Notes: a model not told the origin generated them from the letters alone. A stretch of 64,000 bases of DNA from Streptomyces kanamyceticus (GCF_008704495.1 NZ_CP023699.1:1736001-1800000), one strand, 5' to 3'. Counted from the stretch's first letter, positions 35,582 through 44,170 are shown. Numbers and translations are program-made.

Positions 35582-36244
35582 ATGGCAGCGACACACATCG
35601 ACGGACGGGTCGCCCGCGGGAACCAGACCCGTCAGCTGGTCCTCAAGCGCGCCATGCAGGTCGCATCGGTCGAAGGCCTGGAGGGCCTCTCCCTCGGCCG
35701 CCTCGCGGGCGAGCTCAAGCTCAGCAAGAGCGGCGTGTTCGCCCTGTTCGGCTCCAAGGAGGACCTCCAGCTCGCCACGGTGCGCGCCGCGATCAAGGTC
35801 TATCTGGAGCACGTGGTCCAGCCCGCCCGTGAACTCCCGCCGGGCATCAACCGGTTGTGGCGCGTGTGCACCAGCTGGCTCACCTATTCGCGCGAGCGCG
35901 TCTTCCCCGGCGGCTGCTTCTTCTACTCGACGTCGGCGGAGTACGACGCCCGCACCGGCCAGGTGCACGACACCCTCGCCGCGGCCCGCACCAACTGGAC
36001 CACCCATCTGGAGCAGACCGTCTGGGAGGCGCAGCAGACGGAGGAGATCGTGGCGGACGTCGACATCCCCCAACTCGTCTTCGAGCTGATCGCGTTCCTG
36101 GAGATGGCGAACGCCGAGTCCGTCCTGCACAACGAGTTCACCAGCTACGACAAGGCGGCCACGGCCATCTTGAACCGGCTGCGCGACGTGGCCACCGACC
36201 CCTCGCTGCTGCCCGCGTCCATCGAGGGACCGGCGGGCGCGTAG
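35582..36244 (+). CDS. TetR/AcrR-family transcriptional repressor
   Basis: 220 residues. N-terminal TetR HTH: VLKRAMQVASVEGLEGLSLG then LAGELKLSKSGVFALFGSKEDLQ (about residues 18-66). The C-terminal ligand-binding domain is TetR_C-like with WLTYSRERVFPGGCFFYSTS. It probably represses the cluster genes that carry the ACGGTCGTGCTAA-type sites and its own gene, with release by a cluster intermediate or product. The ligand is unknown. Confidence 0.9.
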   Translation: MAATHIDGRVARGNQTRQLVLKRAMQVASVEGLEGLSLGRLAGELKLSKSGVFALFGSKEDLQLATVRAAIKVYLEHVVQPARELPPGINRLWRVCTSWLTYSRERVFPGGCFFYSTSAEYDARTGQVHDTLAAARTNWTTHLEQTVWEAQQTEEIVADVDIPQLVFELIAFLEMANAESVLHNEFTSYDKAATAILNRLRDVATDPSLLPASIEGPAGA

Positions 36245-36291
36245 GCGCCGTGCGAGGGCCCGCCCGGGGGTGACGGGCCCTCGCACGGCGC
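36245..36291. terminator. Bidirectional hairpin terminator between tetR and fabI-like gene
   Basis: Perfect 18-base inverted repeat (36245-36262 and 36274-36291) with an 11-base loop, beginning right after the TetR stop and placed between two convergent genes. Confidence 0.88.
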
Positions 36292-36326
36292 GTCCATGGG
36301 CGGGGCCGCGGCCCCGCGACGCGGGG

Positions 36327-37106
36327 TCAGGCCCCGATGGCGTGCACACCGCCGTCGACGTGCACGATCTCGCCCGTCGTGCGCGGGAACCAGTCCGAGA
36401 GCAGCGCGATGACCGCACGGGCCGCGGGCTCGGGGTCGGACAGGTCCCAGCCGATGGGGGCGCGGGTGCGCCACACCTCGCGGAACGTCTCGAAGCCGGG
36501 GATGGACTTGGCGGCCATCGTCTTGATCGGGCCCGCCGCGACGAGGTTGCAGCGGATGCCGCGCGGCCCCAGGTCCCGCGCGACGTAGCGCGAGGTGGAC
36601 TCCAGGGCGGCCTTGGCCACGCCCATCCAGTCGTACGCGGGCCAGGCGGTGCTCGCGTCGAAGTCCAGGCCCACCACGGCGCCGCCCCGCTCCTCCATGA
36701 GCGGCAGACAGGCCATGGCCAGGGACTTCAGGGAGTACGCGGAGACCTCGATCGCGGTCGCCACCGAATCCCAGCCGGTCTCCAGGAAGTTGCCGCCGAG
36801 CGCGTCCTGCGGGGCGAAGGCGATGGAGTGCACGACGCCGTCCAGGCGCGCGTCGCCGCCGACGCTCTCCCTGACGCGGTCCGCGAGGCTGTCCAGCTGC
36901 CCCTTGTCCCGCACGTCCAGCTCGATCAGGGGCGCGGGGCGCGGCAGCCGCTTGGCGATGCGTTCGACCAGGCTGAGCCTGCCGTATCCGGTGAGGACCA
37001 CCTCGGCGCCCTGCTCCTGGGCGAGCTTCGCCGCGTGGAAGGCGATCGAGGACTCCATGAGCACCCCGGTCACCAGTACGCGCTTGCCCGCGAGTATGCC
37101 GCTCAT
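36327..37106 (-). CDS. fabI: FabI/InhA-type enoyl-ACP reductase
   Basis: 259-residue NADH-dependent enoyl reductase. Opens MSGILAGKRVLVTGVLMESS, has VHSIAFAPQDALGGNF, the catalytic Tyr-x6-Lys as YDWMGVAK, and ends DWFPRTTGEIVHVDGG. It reduces trans-2-enoyl-ACP in fatty acid synthesis. A lone copy inside a biosynthetic region, coupled (ATGA) behind an alpha/beta hydrolase, is probably a second, specialised copy; the housekeeping gene would lie elsewhere. It could serve the pathway or act as a resistant form of the target. Confidence 0.9.
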   Translation of the reverse strand: MSGILAGKRVLVTGVLMESSIAFHAAKLAQEQGAEVVLTGYGRLSLVERIAKRLPRPAPLIELDVRDKGQLDSLADRVRESVGGDARLDGVVHSIAFAPQDALGGNFLETGWDSVATAIEVSAYSLKSLAMACLPLMEERGGAVVGLDFDASTAWPAYDWMGVAKAALESTSRYVARDLGPRGIRCNLVAAGPIKTMAAKSIPGFETFREVWRTRAPIGWDLSDPEPAARAVIALLSDWFPRTTGEIVHVDGGVHAIGA

Positions 37107-37960
37107 CCCGCCACCACCTCGGTCTTCCTGCCGGGCCCCGTGGCGCCGGCCGTGACGAACTCCGTTATTTCCGCGACGACTTGGGGTGCGCCCAGAATGC
37201 GCAGGTGCCCGAATCGCCGCGTGGTGACCAGGCGCGCCCCGAAGAACTCGGCGACGCGCACCCCCTGGCCGGGGTCGACCGAACCGTCGTTCTCGTCGTG
37301 GATGACGAGCAGGGGTACGTGCGCTCCCGCGCCGCCGTGGAAGACGGAGAAGCGCGTCCACATGTCCGCCTCACCCGGGTACACCTCACGCTCGATGCGC
37401 CCGCGCAGCTCCTCGTTGACCTGCGCGGGGAGCCGCGCGGCCGTGCAGAAGCTGTCGACCAGGTAGGCGAAGTCGGGGACCGGGCTGATCGCCACGATGC
37501 GGCCGGTGCGCACCCCGTGCTGCAGGGCGAAGTAGGTCGCGGTCGCCCCGAAGGAGTGCCCCACGATCGCCTCGAAGTCCCCGTGTGCGCGGTGGAGTTC
37601 GACGATGATGTCGCGGTACTCGATCATGGTCGTGCTGTCGCCGGTGGCCTCGCCGTGTCCCGGTGCGTCGAACGCGACCGGGCTGTAGCCGAGGTCGGTG
37701 AGCCGGGCGATGGTCTTGGCGTAGCGCGAGGCACGCGATTCCCAGCCGTGCACCAGGAGCACCGGCCGTTCGCCGTCGCCCCAGCGGTAGACGACGGCCG
37801 ACTTGCCGTTGACCGTCAGCTCCGAGGTCCGTGCGCCGTCGATGACCGCCCGCTCGTCGGGCCTGGCCCTGCTGCGGCCCTGAGGGCGGCGGAAGAGGTC
37901 GAACATCTCCTCGCCCTGGTCGCTCGGGGCAGCGTGTGCGGCTGCTGTAGCGGGATTCAT
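37103..37960 (-). CDS. Alpha/beta hydrolase, paralogue of the 30703-31551 gene
   Basis: 285 residues. VLLVHGWESR, nucleophile in GHSFGATAT, acid in VIHDENDGS, histidine in FGHLRILG. It matches the hydrolase at 30703 in the core and in the VNGKSAV/YRWG lead-in, so one arose by duplication. First gene of a leftward two-gene operon with the FabI-type reductase. Its promoter region carries the 37999-38012 operator half, so the TetR protein probably controls it. Confidence 0.87.
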   Translation of the reverse strand: MNPATAAAHAAPSDQGEEMFDLFRRPQGRSRARPDERAVIDGARTSELTVNGKSAVVYRWGDGERPVLLVHGWESRASRYAKTIARLTDLGYSPVAFDAPGHGEATGDSTTMIEYRDIIVELHRAHGDFEAIVGHSFGATATYFALQHGVRTGRIVAISPVPDFAYLVDSFCTAARLPAQVNEELRGRIEREVYPGEADMWTRFSVFHGGAGAHVPLLVIHDENDGSVDPGQGVRVAEFFGARLVTTRRFGHLRILGAPQVVAEITEFVTAGATGPGRKTEVVAG

Positions 37961-37998
37961 CCCACGCCCTCCATCCAGATGATCAGGAATGCCGAGAT

Positions 37999-38076
37999 GT
38001 TAGCACGACCGTTCGCTCATATTGATTCCCCCCGAACACCTTTGAAGCAGAAAAGTGAACGTACGGTCGTGCTAAC
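37999..38076. promoter_or_regulatory. Divergent promoter region with paired TetR operator candidates
   Basis: GTTAGCACGACCGT (37999-38012) and ACGGTCGTGCTAAC (38063-38076) are exact 14-base reverse complements. Each faces one of the two divergent operons: fabI/hydrolase leftward, and the FAAL operon rightward. Both closely match the site at 30649-30661. The GCTAAC part could overlap the -10 of each promoter, fitting repression by TetR. Confidence 0.65.
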
Positions 38077-38113
38077 GTTCGCGACGTCAGCTCTCCCCTG
38101 CTTGGAGGACGCC

Positions 38114-38284
38114 ATGACGCTCCCGCACTCCGCCGAGGCCGACGCAACGGCAGACCGGTACCCGGGCCCCAACCAGTCGTTCAAGGACGACCTGGACGGC
38201 CTGATCGACGCCACTCTCCTGTCCGGCTGCGCCGAGCAGTTCGCCGACACCACCGACCAGCCAGGGAAGGGACGCAATGACTGA
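38114..38284 (+). CDS. 56-residue small acidic protein heading the FAAL operon
   Basis: Short gene with a near-ideal site (TTGGAGGA, 6 bases before the ATG), overlapping the next ATG by 8 bases. The product is acidic and hydrophilic, with a possible helix KDDLDGLIDATLL and one Cys (C39). It is not recognised. Being the first gene of an operon with tight coupling supports that it is real. It could be a precursor peptide, a small subunit or a leader; nothing in the sequence decides. Confidence 0.65.
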   Translation: MTLPHSAEADATADRYPGPNQSFKDDLDGLIDATLLSGCAEQFADTTDQPGKGRND

Positions 38285-39224
38285 CGCAGGCGCCACGGAG
38301 CGCATAGGCATCGCCGTCGCGTCGGGGATGCTCAAAGGGGTCTACGGTCACGGCGTCCTGTCCGCGTTCGAGGAACGCGGGCTGCGCGCCGACGTCTACG
38401 GCACCGCCTCGTCCTCCGTCCTGTCCGGCGGCCTCGCCGCGGTCGGCAGGGCCCGGCGCACCGGCGTGGACTACTGGCTGAAGGCCACCGCGGCCGCCGC
38501 GGAGAAGGGCATGAGCGCCGTCGTCCTCGACAGCATCGAGGAGTACGGACCCGTCCTGCGCGAGGGGCTCTTCACGGCGCGGGCGCCGGAGTTCCTGCTC
38601 GCCACGGGGAAGGTCACCAATGCGGCCGCCGCCGAGATCACCCAGGGCTCCGGCGCGAAGGCGCTGGGCAGGGACCTGCTGCGCAACGTCTTCGCGGGCG
38701 ACCGGAGTTGGGTCGAGGAGAACCTCGCCACCGTCGTGTTCTCCTCCCGCGCCGAGCCCGGCAGCGCCGAGCCGCGACTGACCCCGGAGAACTACGACGC
38801 CGTCTCCTACGCCTCGACACGCATGCTGCACGCCTGGGCCGTCCCCGCGGAGATCGACGGCGAGGCGTACGTCGACGCCTCGTACACCTGCTCCTGTCCG
38901 GCCCGCGAGGTCGCCGCCAAGGGGGTGGACGTGCTGATCGCGATCGGCTCCGACCCCTTCCCGCTCTTCCGCGACCTCTACGCGTCCGAGGAGATCGTGG
39001 ACGGCTCCGTCGTCGGGCAGGCACGCGTCCTGGTGATCAAGCCGGACGACGACCTCAAGAACCTCGGCGTCGACTACGCGTCGGCGACGGCGGACGGGCT
39101 CGTCAAGGCGTACGAGCTCGGCCTTGAGGCGGGCCACCGGTTCGTGGACGCGCACGGCGAGCTGCTCGCGGCCGACTCGGCAACAGGCTCTGCGGGGACC
39201 GGAGTTCAGGGGGAGAGCGCGTGA
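38277..39224 (+). CDS. Patatin-like phospholipase/acyl-hydrolase-fold protein
   Basis: 315 residues. The opening GIAVASGMLKGVYGHGVLSA corresponds to the patatin oxyanion-loop region, and EAYVDASYTCSCPAREV followed by GVDVLIAIGS matches the region of the patatin Asp. The nucleophile elbow reads YGTASSSVLSGG where GTSAG is expected, so the standard Ser position is Ala. It may be non-hydrolytic or use an adjacent Ser. It probably handles acyl chains in the pathway. Coupled to the small protein upstream and the ferredoxin downstream (GTGA). Confidence 0.65.
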   Translation: MTDAGATERIGIAVASGMLKGVYGHGVLSAFEERGLRADVYGTASSSVLSGGLAAVGRARRTGVDYWLKATAAAAEKGMSAVVLDSIEEYGPVLREGLFTARAPEFLLATGKVTNAAAAEITQGSGAKALGRDLLRNVFAGDRSWVEENLATVVFSSRAEPGSAEPRLTPENYDAVSYASTRMLHAWAVPAEIDGEAYVDASYTCSCPAREVAAKGVDVLIAIGSDPFPLFRDLYASEEIVDGSVVGQARVLVIKPDDDLKNLGVDYASATADGLVKAYELGLEAGHRFVDAHGELLAADSATGSAGTGVQGESA

Positions 39225-39571
39225 CACACGTCGTCACCGAGCAGTGCGTCCACTGCAAGTTCGCGGAGTGCATCACCTACTGCCCCGTCGCCTGCTTCCG
39301 GGAGGCCGGTACGTTCCTGGTGATCGACCCCGAGGAGTGCATCGACTGCGGCAACTGCGTAGAGGCGTGCCCGGCCGACGCGATCTACCCCGAGGACGAG
39401 CTGCCGCCCGAACTCGCGCCCGCGCTCGAATGGAACGCCCGGCTCTCCACCGAACTCCCCCTGGCCACCACGCGCGTCGAGCCGCTGCCCGACGGCGAGC
39501 AGTGGCAGGGCAGGCCCGGCAAGTGGGACACCCTCCCCGTCGAACAGGCACCCCGTGTCAGCTGTCCGTGA
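39221..39571 (+). CDS. 7Fe/8Fe-type ferredoxin
   Basis: 116 residues from a GTG overlapping the upstream stop. Two clusters of cysteines: CVHC, AEC and YCPV, then CIDCGNCVEACP, in the pattern of Streptomyces dicluster ferredoxins. The C-terminal 60 residues are an unpaired extension. It would pass electrons to an oxidase in the cluster, for example the acyl-ACP desaturase at the window end or an acyl-CoA dehydrogenase-like enzyme. Overlaps the FAAL gene by 17 bases. Confidence 0.87.
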   Translation: MTHVVTEQCVHCKFAECITYCPVACFREAGTFLVIDPEECIDCGNCVEACPADAIYPEDELPPELAPALEWNARLSTELPLATTRVEPLPDGEQWQGRPGKWDTLPVEQAPRVSCP

Positions 39572-41318
39572 CCCCGACGGCTTCGCGGGCTTCGCGCGGC
39601 TGCTGTACGAGCGGGCCCGCCACGCTCCCGACGTCGTCGCCCACCGGTTCGTCCACGAGGACGAGTCCGCCGAGGAACTCACCCACGCCGCGCTCGACGC
39701 CCGCGCACGCGCCGTCGCGGCGGGGGTCCTCGCGGCCACCGACGGGCGCCCCGAACCGGTGCTGCTCCTGTTCGCGCCGGGGCCCGACTACCTCGCCGCC
39801 CTGTTCGGCTGCTTCTACGCGGGCGTACCCGCGGTGCCCGCGTTCCCGCCGGACCCCACCCGGCTCGCGCGCACCCTGCCCCGGCTCGCCGCCATCATCG
39901 AGGACGCCGGGTCGAGCACCGTCCTGACCACCTCGGACATCGCGCCGCTCATGGCGGACTGGCTCACCGAGACCTTCGGCGGCCGGGCCCCGCGCCTGAT
40001 CGCCACCGACACGCTCGACGCGGCGGGCGCGGGCACCGGCACGGAGCCGCCGCCCGCGCCCAGGACCGGTGTGCCCGCGCTGCTGCAGTACACCTCGGGT
40101 TCGACGGCGCTGCCGCGCGGCGTGCTGCTCGACCAGGACAGGCTGCGGGCCAACTGCGCGGAGATCGCGCGCGGCTTCGGGATCCACCCCGGCAGTTCGG
40201 GCGGCCTGTGGCTGCCGCCGTACCACGACATGGGCCTGGTCGGCGGCATCCTCACGCCGCTCGCCACCGGCATCCCGGTGACCCTCATGTCACCGGTGAC
40301 GTTCCTGCGCCGCCCGCTGTCCTGGCTCCGCATGGTCTCCCGGTACCGCGCGACGATCATCGGCGCCCCGAACTTCGCGTACGACCTCTGTGTGCGCCGC
40401 GCGACGGACGCCGAGGTCGAGGCGCTCGACCTGTCCGGGGTCGAACTCGCCTTCACCGGCGCGGAGCCCGTGCGGGCCGAGACGATGGAGCGGTTCGCCG
40501 CGCGCTTCGGGCCCGCCGGGTTCCGTGCCGCCTCCTTCCTGCCCTGCTACGGACTCGCCGAGGCGACGCTGTACGTGACGGGCGGCAAGCCGCTTGGCGG
40601 CTGGCAGACGGTCTCCGTGGACCGGGAGGCCCTCGAAGCGCGCGGCACGGCGCGGCCCGCACGGCAGGGGCAGCCGTCGAGGTCGCTGGTGAGCTGCGGC
40701 AGGCCGGGGCCCGGCACCCGTCTCCTGATCGCCGATCCGGCCACCCGCGAGCCCCTCGCGGACGGCGCCGTCGGCGAGATCTGGGTCGACTCGCCGAGCG
40801 TCACCGACGGGTACTGGCGGCGCCCCGAGGAGACCGCGCAGACGTTCGGCGCGCGGACCGCGACCGGCGACGGCCCCTACCTGCGCACCGGCGACCTCGG
40901 GTTCCTCCTGGACGACGAGCTCTTCGTCGCCGGCAGGCTCAAGGACCTGATCGTCATCAACGGCCGCAACCTCCACCCGGTCGACGTCGAGCGGGTCTGC
41001 GAGGCCGCGGTCCCCGGCATCCGGCGCAACTGCGGCGCCGTGTTCGCGATCGAGGGCGCGGCGGGCGGCACCGAGCGGCTCGTCGTGGTGTACGAGGCGG
41101 ACATCGCCGACGAGGAGCGGTACGCCGAAGCCCTCGACGGCATCCGCAGGGCCGTGTCGAGGGAGCTGAACGTCCGGCCGGGCGCCGTCGTCCTGGTGCG
41201 GCCCAGGACCATCCCCAAGACCTCCAGCGGAAAGGTCCAGCGCTGGCTGGCCCGTCGGCACTACCTCGCCGGCGAGCTGGAAGCACTCGCAAGCACCGAC
41301 GAAAGGGCCGGGCGATGA
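39555..41318 (+). CDS. Fatty acyl-AMP ligase (FAAL)
   Basis: 587-residue adenylating enzyme of the FAAL class. P-loop LLQYTSGSTALPRGV, motif WLPPYHDMGLVGGIL, SFLPCYGLAEATLYV, YLRTGDLGF, and late IPKTSSGKVQRW. FAALs activate a fatty acid as acyl-AMP and transfer it to an ACP rather than CoA, the usual way to start lipopeptides and PKS/NRPS hybrids. The ACP at 44171 is the probable acceptor, and the NRPS starter C domain the next step. ATGA coupling to the ThiS-like gene. Confidence 0.93.
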   Translation: MSAVRDPDGFAGFARLLYERARHAPDVVAHRFVHEDESAEELTHAALDARARAVAAGVLAATDGRPEPVLLLFAPGPDYLAALFGCFYAGVPAVPAFPPDPTRLARTLPRLAAIIEDAGSSTVLTTSDIAPLMADWLTETFGGRAPRLIATDTLDAAGAGTGTEPPPAPRTGVPALLQYTSGSTALPRGVLLDQDRLRANCAEIARGFGIHPGSSGGLWLPPYHDMGLVGGILTPLATGIPVTLMSPVTFLRRPLSWLRMVSRYRATIIGAPNFAYDLCVRRATDAEVEALDLSGVELAFTGAEPVRAETMERFAARFGPAGFRAASFLPCYGLAEATLYVTGGKPLGGWQTVSVDREALEARGTARPARQGQPSRSLVSCGRPGPGTRLLIADPATREPLADGAVGEIWVDSPSVTDGYWRRPEETAQTFGARTATGDGPYLRTGDLGFLLDDELFVAGRLKDLIVINGRNLHPVDVERVCEAAVPGIRRNCGAVFAIEGAAGGTERLVVVYEADIADEERYAEALDGIRRAVSRELNVRPGAVVLVRPRTIPKTSSGKVQRWLARRHYLAGELEALASTDERAGR

Positions 41319-41581
41319 TCGTCAAGGTCAGGGGCGTCCTGCTCCGCTTCACCGACTACGAGAACGAGATCGAGATCGGCGGCGGCACCGTGCGCGCCGG
41401 TCTCACCGGCCTGACCGAGCGCTACCCGCGGCTGCGCGAGGTGCTGCTCGACCGGGACGGCACCGTGCGCCCGACCCACCTCATCGCCCTCAACGGCGAG
41501 CGGCTCACCCAGGGAGAGCTGGACCGCGAGGCCACCGAGGACGACCGGGTCGACATCGTCACCGCGATCTCCGGGGGCTAG
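41315..41581 (+). CDS. ThiS/MoaD-like beta-grasp carrier protein
   Basis: 88 residues ending in the diglycine GG that E1-like enzymes adenylate and load with sulfur. VRGVLLRFTDYE, the LNGERL loop and VDIVTAISGG fit the ThiS/MoaD beta-grasp fold. The ATGA overlap with the FAAL gene puts it at equal stoichiometry. No E1-like (ThiF/MoeB) or sulfurtransferase gene is in the window. It could supply thiocarboxylate sulfur to the product by borrowing a housekeeping E1, or have a non-sulfur role. Confidence 0.78.
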   Translation: MIVKVRGVLLRFTDYENEIEIGGGTVRAGLTGLTERYPRLREVLLDRDGTVRPTHLIALNGERLTQGELDREATEDDRVDIVTAISGG

Positions 41582-41584
41582 CCG

Positions 41585-42412
41585 ATGCCCCGCACCTCGG
41601 CCTACGAGACCGTGCTCGACGCGGGCCAGTTCACCCCGACGCAGCTGGGGACCACGGCCGTCGGCAGGCTCGCCTTCCAGGCGGGGGCCCGCTGGCTGCG
41701 CGACCACGTGGCCAGCCACCGAACCCTCGTGAGTCAGCATCAGGTCGGATTCGTGCTCTGGTCATGGCAGTTGGAGTACGAGTCGCCGCTCGGCTTCCTC
41801 GACGCCGACGCCGCGCTTGTGGACGTACGGGCCCGGCTGCGCGGCCCCGCCGCCTCGCAGCTGGAGGTGGAGATGACGCTCTCCGGTCCCGCAGGTGTCG
41901 CGGTGCGCACCCGGGGGGCGTCGGTGCCGCTGCGGCTCGGCGGCGACCAGGCGCTCTCCGGGGCGCCCGCGCCGCTGCCCGACGCGCTGGTGGCCGCCTT
42001 CAAGGACGACGAGGTCGAGCGCTCGCCGCACCGCTCCGCCGTGCGGGCGCTGCGCGGCCGGTTCGAGCGGGACGGGGAGCGGCTCGCCGATGGCACCACG
42101 TCCTATCGCGTGCACCGCCATCACTGCGAGGTCGCCGACCAGTGGTACTGGGCGGAGACCCTGGGGTTCGCCGCGGGCGCCCGGGAGGAACTCGTGCTGC
42201 GGCACGGCCGTTCGGCGCCCGAGCTGCGACGCGCGCTCGCCGACGGCATCCGGGCGGTCGACGTGACCTGGCTGCGCTCGGGCCAGCTGTGGGACCTCCT
42301 TGAGGTCCACAGCACGGCGTACCGGCACGGCGACGAGCTCGCCTTCGTCCATGAGATCAGGCTCGCCGACGACGACGGCGGGCCCTGCGCCCTGGTGGTG
42401 GAGCGGATATGA
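41585..42412 (+). CDS. Hotdog-fold, thioesterase-like protein
   Basis: 275 residues. Two halves look like hotdog repeats: residues about 40-130, and about 175-275, the latter with HRHHCEVADQWYWAETLGF in the position of a hotdog active-site segment. No exact family is assigned. It could be a thioesterase, dehydratase-like or acyl-thioester-binding enzyme for the FAAL/ACP line. ATGA overlap with the acyl-CoA dehydrogenase gene. Confidence 0.55.
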   Translation: MPRTSAYETVLDAGQFTPTQLGTTAVGRLAFQAGARWLRDHVASHRTLVSQHQVGFVLWSWQLEYESPLGFLDADAALVDVRARLRGPAASQLEVEMTLSGPAGVAVRTRGASVPLRLGGDQALSGAPAPLPDALVAAFKDDEVERSPHRSAVRALRGRFERDGERLADGTTSYRVHRHHCEVADQWYWAETLGFAAGAREELVLRHGRSAPELRRALADGIRAVDVTWLRSGQLWDLLEVHSTAYRHGDELAFVHEIRLADDDGGPCALVVERI

Positions 42413-44145
42413 CCGCGATCGAGGCGGAGCGGGAAGCCGACAGCTCGGCGGGTGCCGGGGTCACGCCGCCCGCCTTCGAGGGTGCGGCGCGTCTTGAGCG
42501 CACGCTCGGCTGCCCGTTCGACCCCGGTACCGGCATGTCGCTGGCCGGGGGCGTGCGCGCGGACGAGAGCGAGAGCGAACCCACCGCCGCCTACGAGGCG
42601 GCCTGGGCGGCCGGCCTTCACCGGCATCTGGTGCCCGTGTCCGAGGGCGGCGGCCTCGCCTCGTTCGAGTCGTTCGCGGCCGTGGCGCGCGCCGTGTCGC
42701 GCCGTGATCTCGCGGTCTCGGTGGGGCTCGGCTCGACGTTGCTCGCCGCGACGCCCGTATGGATCTGGGGCGACGACGAACAGCGGGCCCGCGTCGCGGA
42801 GTTGGTGCTCGGCCGGGCCTGGGGCACGGCGGGCATCAGCGAGGAGGAGGCAGGCAGCGATCTGCTCGCCACCGCCACCCGCGCGGTCCCCGACGGCGAA
42901 GGCCACGTACTCAACGGCAGGAAGTGGCTGGTCGGCAACGGCGGCAGGTCCGCCTTCGCCACCGTGCTCGCCGCGTCGGAGCCGTCGTACGGCCTGTTCC
43001 TGCTCGACTTCGAGGCCATCGGCGGCGCCGGGGTGCGGCGGCTGCCCAAGGTCCCCACGCACGGTCTGCGCGGGCACGACCTGAGCGGCTTCGTCCTGGA
43101 CGACTGCCGGGTCGGCGCCGACGCCGTGCTCGGGCGTCCGGGGCGCGGCATCGAGATGGTCTCCGGCATGCTCCAGTTCACCCGGACCCTGGTCGGCGCG
43201 AGCAGCCTCGGCGCGGCCGATACGGCGCTGCGCATCGCCCTGCGGCACGCCCGCGAGCGCGTCCTGTACGGCGCGCCCGCGCTCGCCCTGCCCCCGGTGC
43301 GGTCGCTGCTCGCCAGGGGCTTCGCCGACCTGCTGGTCGCCGAGTGCACCCAACTGGCCGCCGCGCGCGGCCTGGACGTGGCGCGGCAGCGGATGGCGCT
43401 GTGGTCAGCCGTGGCGAAGTACGCGGTGCCGGGGCTGTGCGTGGACACCGTGGGAGCCTGCGGCGAAGTGCTCAGCGCGCGGGCCCATCTGCGCGAGGGC
43501 GCCGCGGGCGGCGCGTTCCAGAAGCTGCTGCGCGACGTGTCCATCACGCCCGTCTTCGAAGGCACCGAGCTGGTCCAACTGGACACGGTGCGAGCCCAGT
43601 TGGCGGCGGCTGCCCGGCGCCCCCGGAAGCCCGCGCAGGTGCCGCTGCCGGTGCTCTTCGGGTTCGGCGAACCGGCGCCGTCACCGGCCCCGCGCGAGCT
43701 GCGGCCCGCGCTGACCTTCGGCGGCGCCGACGAGATCGTCGACCTCCTCGACGAGGCGGCACAGGCACTGGCCGACGACGCCGAACTAGCCCCTCTCGTA
43801 CGCACGTTGGTGGCCATCCGCGACGAGAACCGGGCGGCGTTCCGCGCGCTCGGCACGCGGCGCACGGCCGACGCGTACGAGGCGGCCCGCACCCACTGCC
43901 TGCTGCACACGGCCGCCTGCGTCCTGCACACCTGGCAGTGGCGCGGCACGGCCATCGGCGGGCTCGCGGCCGGGCGGCACTGGGTCTCTCTCGCGCTGCG
44001 CCGCGTCCTTGCCAGGCTCGGCCGTCCCGCCGCGCCGGACCCCGACGCCGAGGACCTGCTCGTACGCGATCTCGTCCGGCTCGACGACGAGGACCGGGCG
44101 TTCTCGCTCGTGCCGCTGCGGATCGCGCCGCGGCACCGCGGCTGA
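42409..44145 (+). CDS. Acyl-CoA/acyl-ACP dehydrogenase
   Basis: 578 residues. Acyl-CoA dehydrogenase fold: GTAGISEEEAGSDLLA (middle domain), HVLNGRKWLVGNGG, and the C-terminal helical domain with PVFEGTELVQLDTV. A C-terminal extension of about 160 residues beyond the usual length is helical. It would introduce an alpha,beta double bond into the activated acyl chain, as in lipodepsipeptide clusters with unsaturated lipid tails. Confidence 0.87.
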   Translation: MTAIEAEREADSSAGAGVTPPAFEGAARLERTLGCPFDPGTGMSLAGGVRADESESEPTAAYEAAWAAGLHRHLVPVSEGGGLASFESFAAVARAVSRRDLAVSVGLGSTLLAATPVWIWGDDEQRARVAELVLGRAWGTAGISEEEAGSDLLATATRAVPDGEGHVLNGRKWLVGNGGRSAFATVLAASEPSYGLFLLDFEAIGGAGVRRLPKVPTHGLRGHDLSGFVLDDCRVGADAVLGRPGRGIEMVSGMLQFTRTLVGASSLGAADTALRIALRHARERVLYGAPALALPPVRSLLARGFADLLVAECTQLAAARGLDVARQRMALWSAVAKYAVPGLCVDTVGACGEVLSARAHLREGAAGGAFQKLLRDVSITPVFEGTELVQLDTVRAQLAAAARRPRKPAQVPLPVLFGFGEPAPSPAPRELRPALTFGGADEIVDLLDEAAQALADDAELAPLVRTLVAIRDENRAAFRALGTRRTADAYEAARTHCLLHTAACVLHTWQWRGTAIGGLAAGRHWVSLALRRVLARLGRPAAPDPDAEDLLVRDLVRLDDEDRAFSLVPLRIAPRHRG

Positions 44146-44170
44146 TCCGAACGATCTCAGGGAGTACGCC

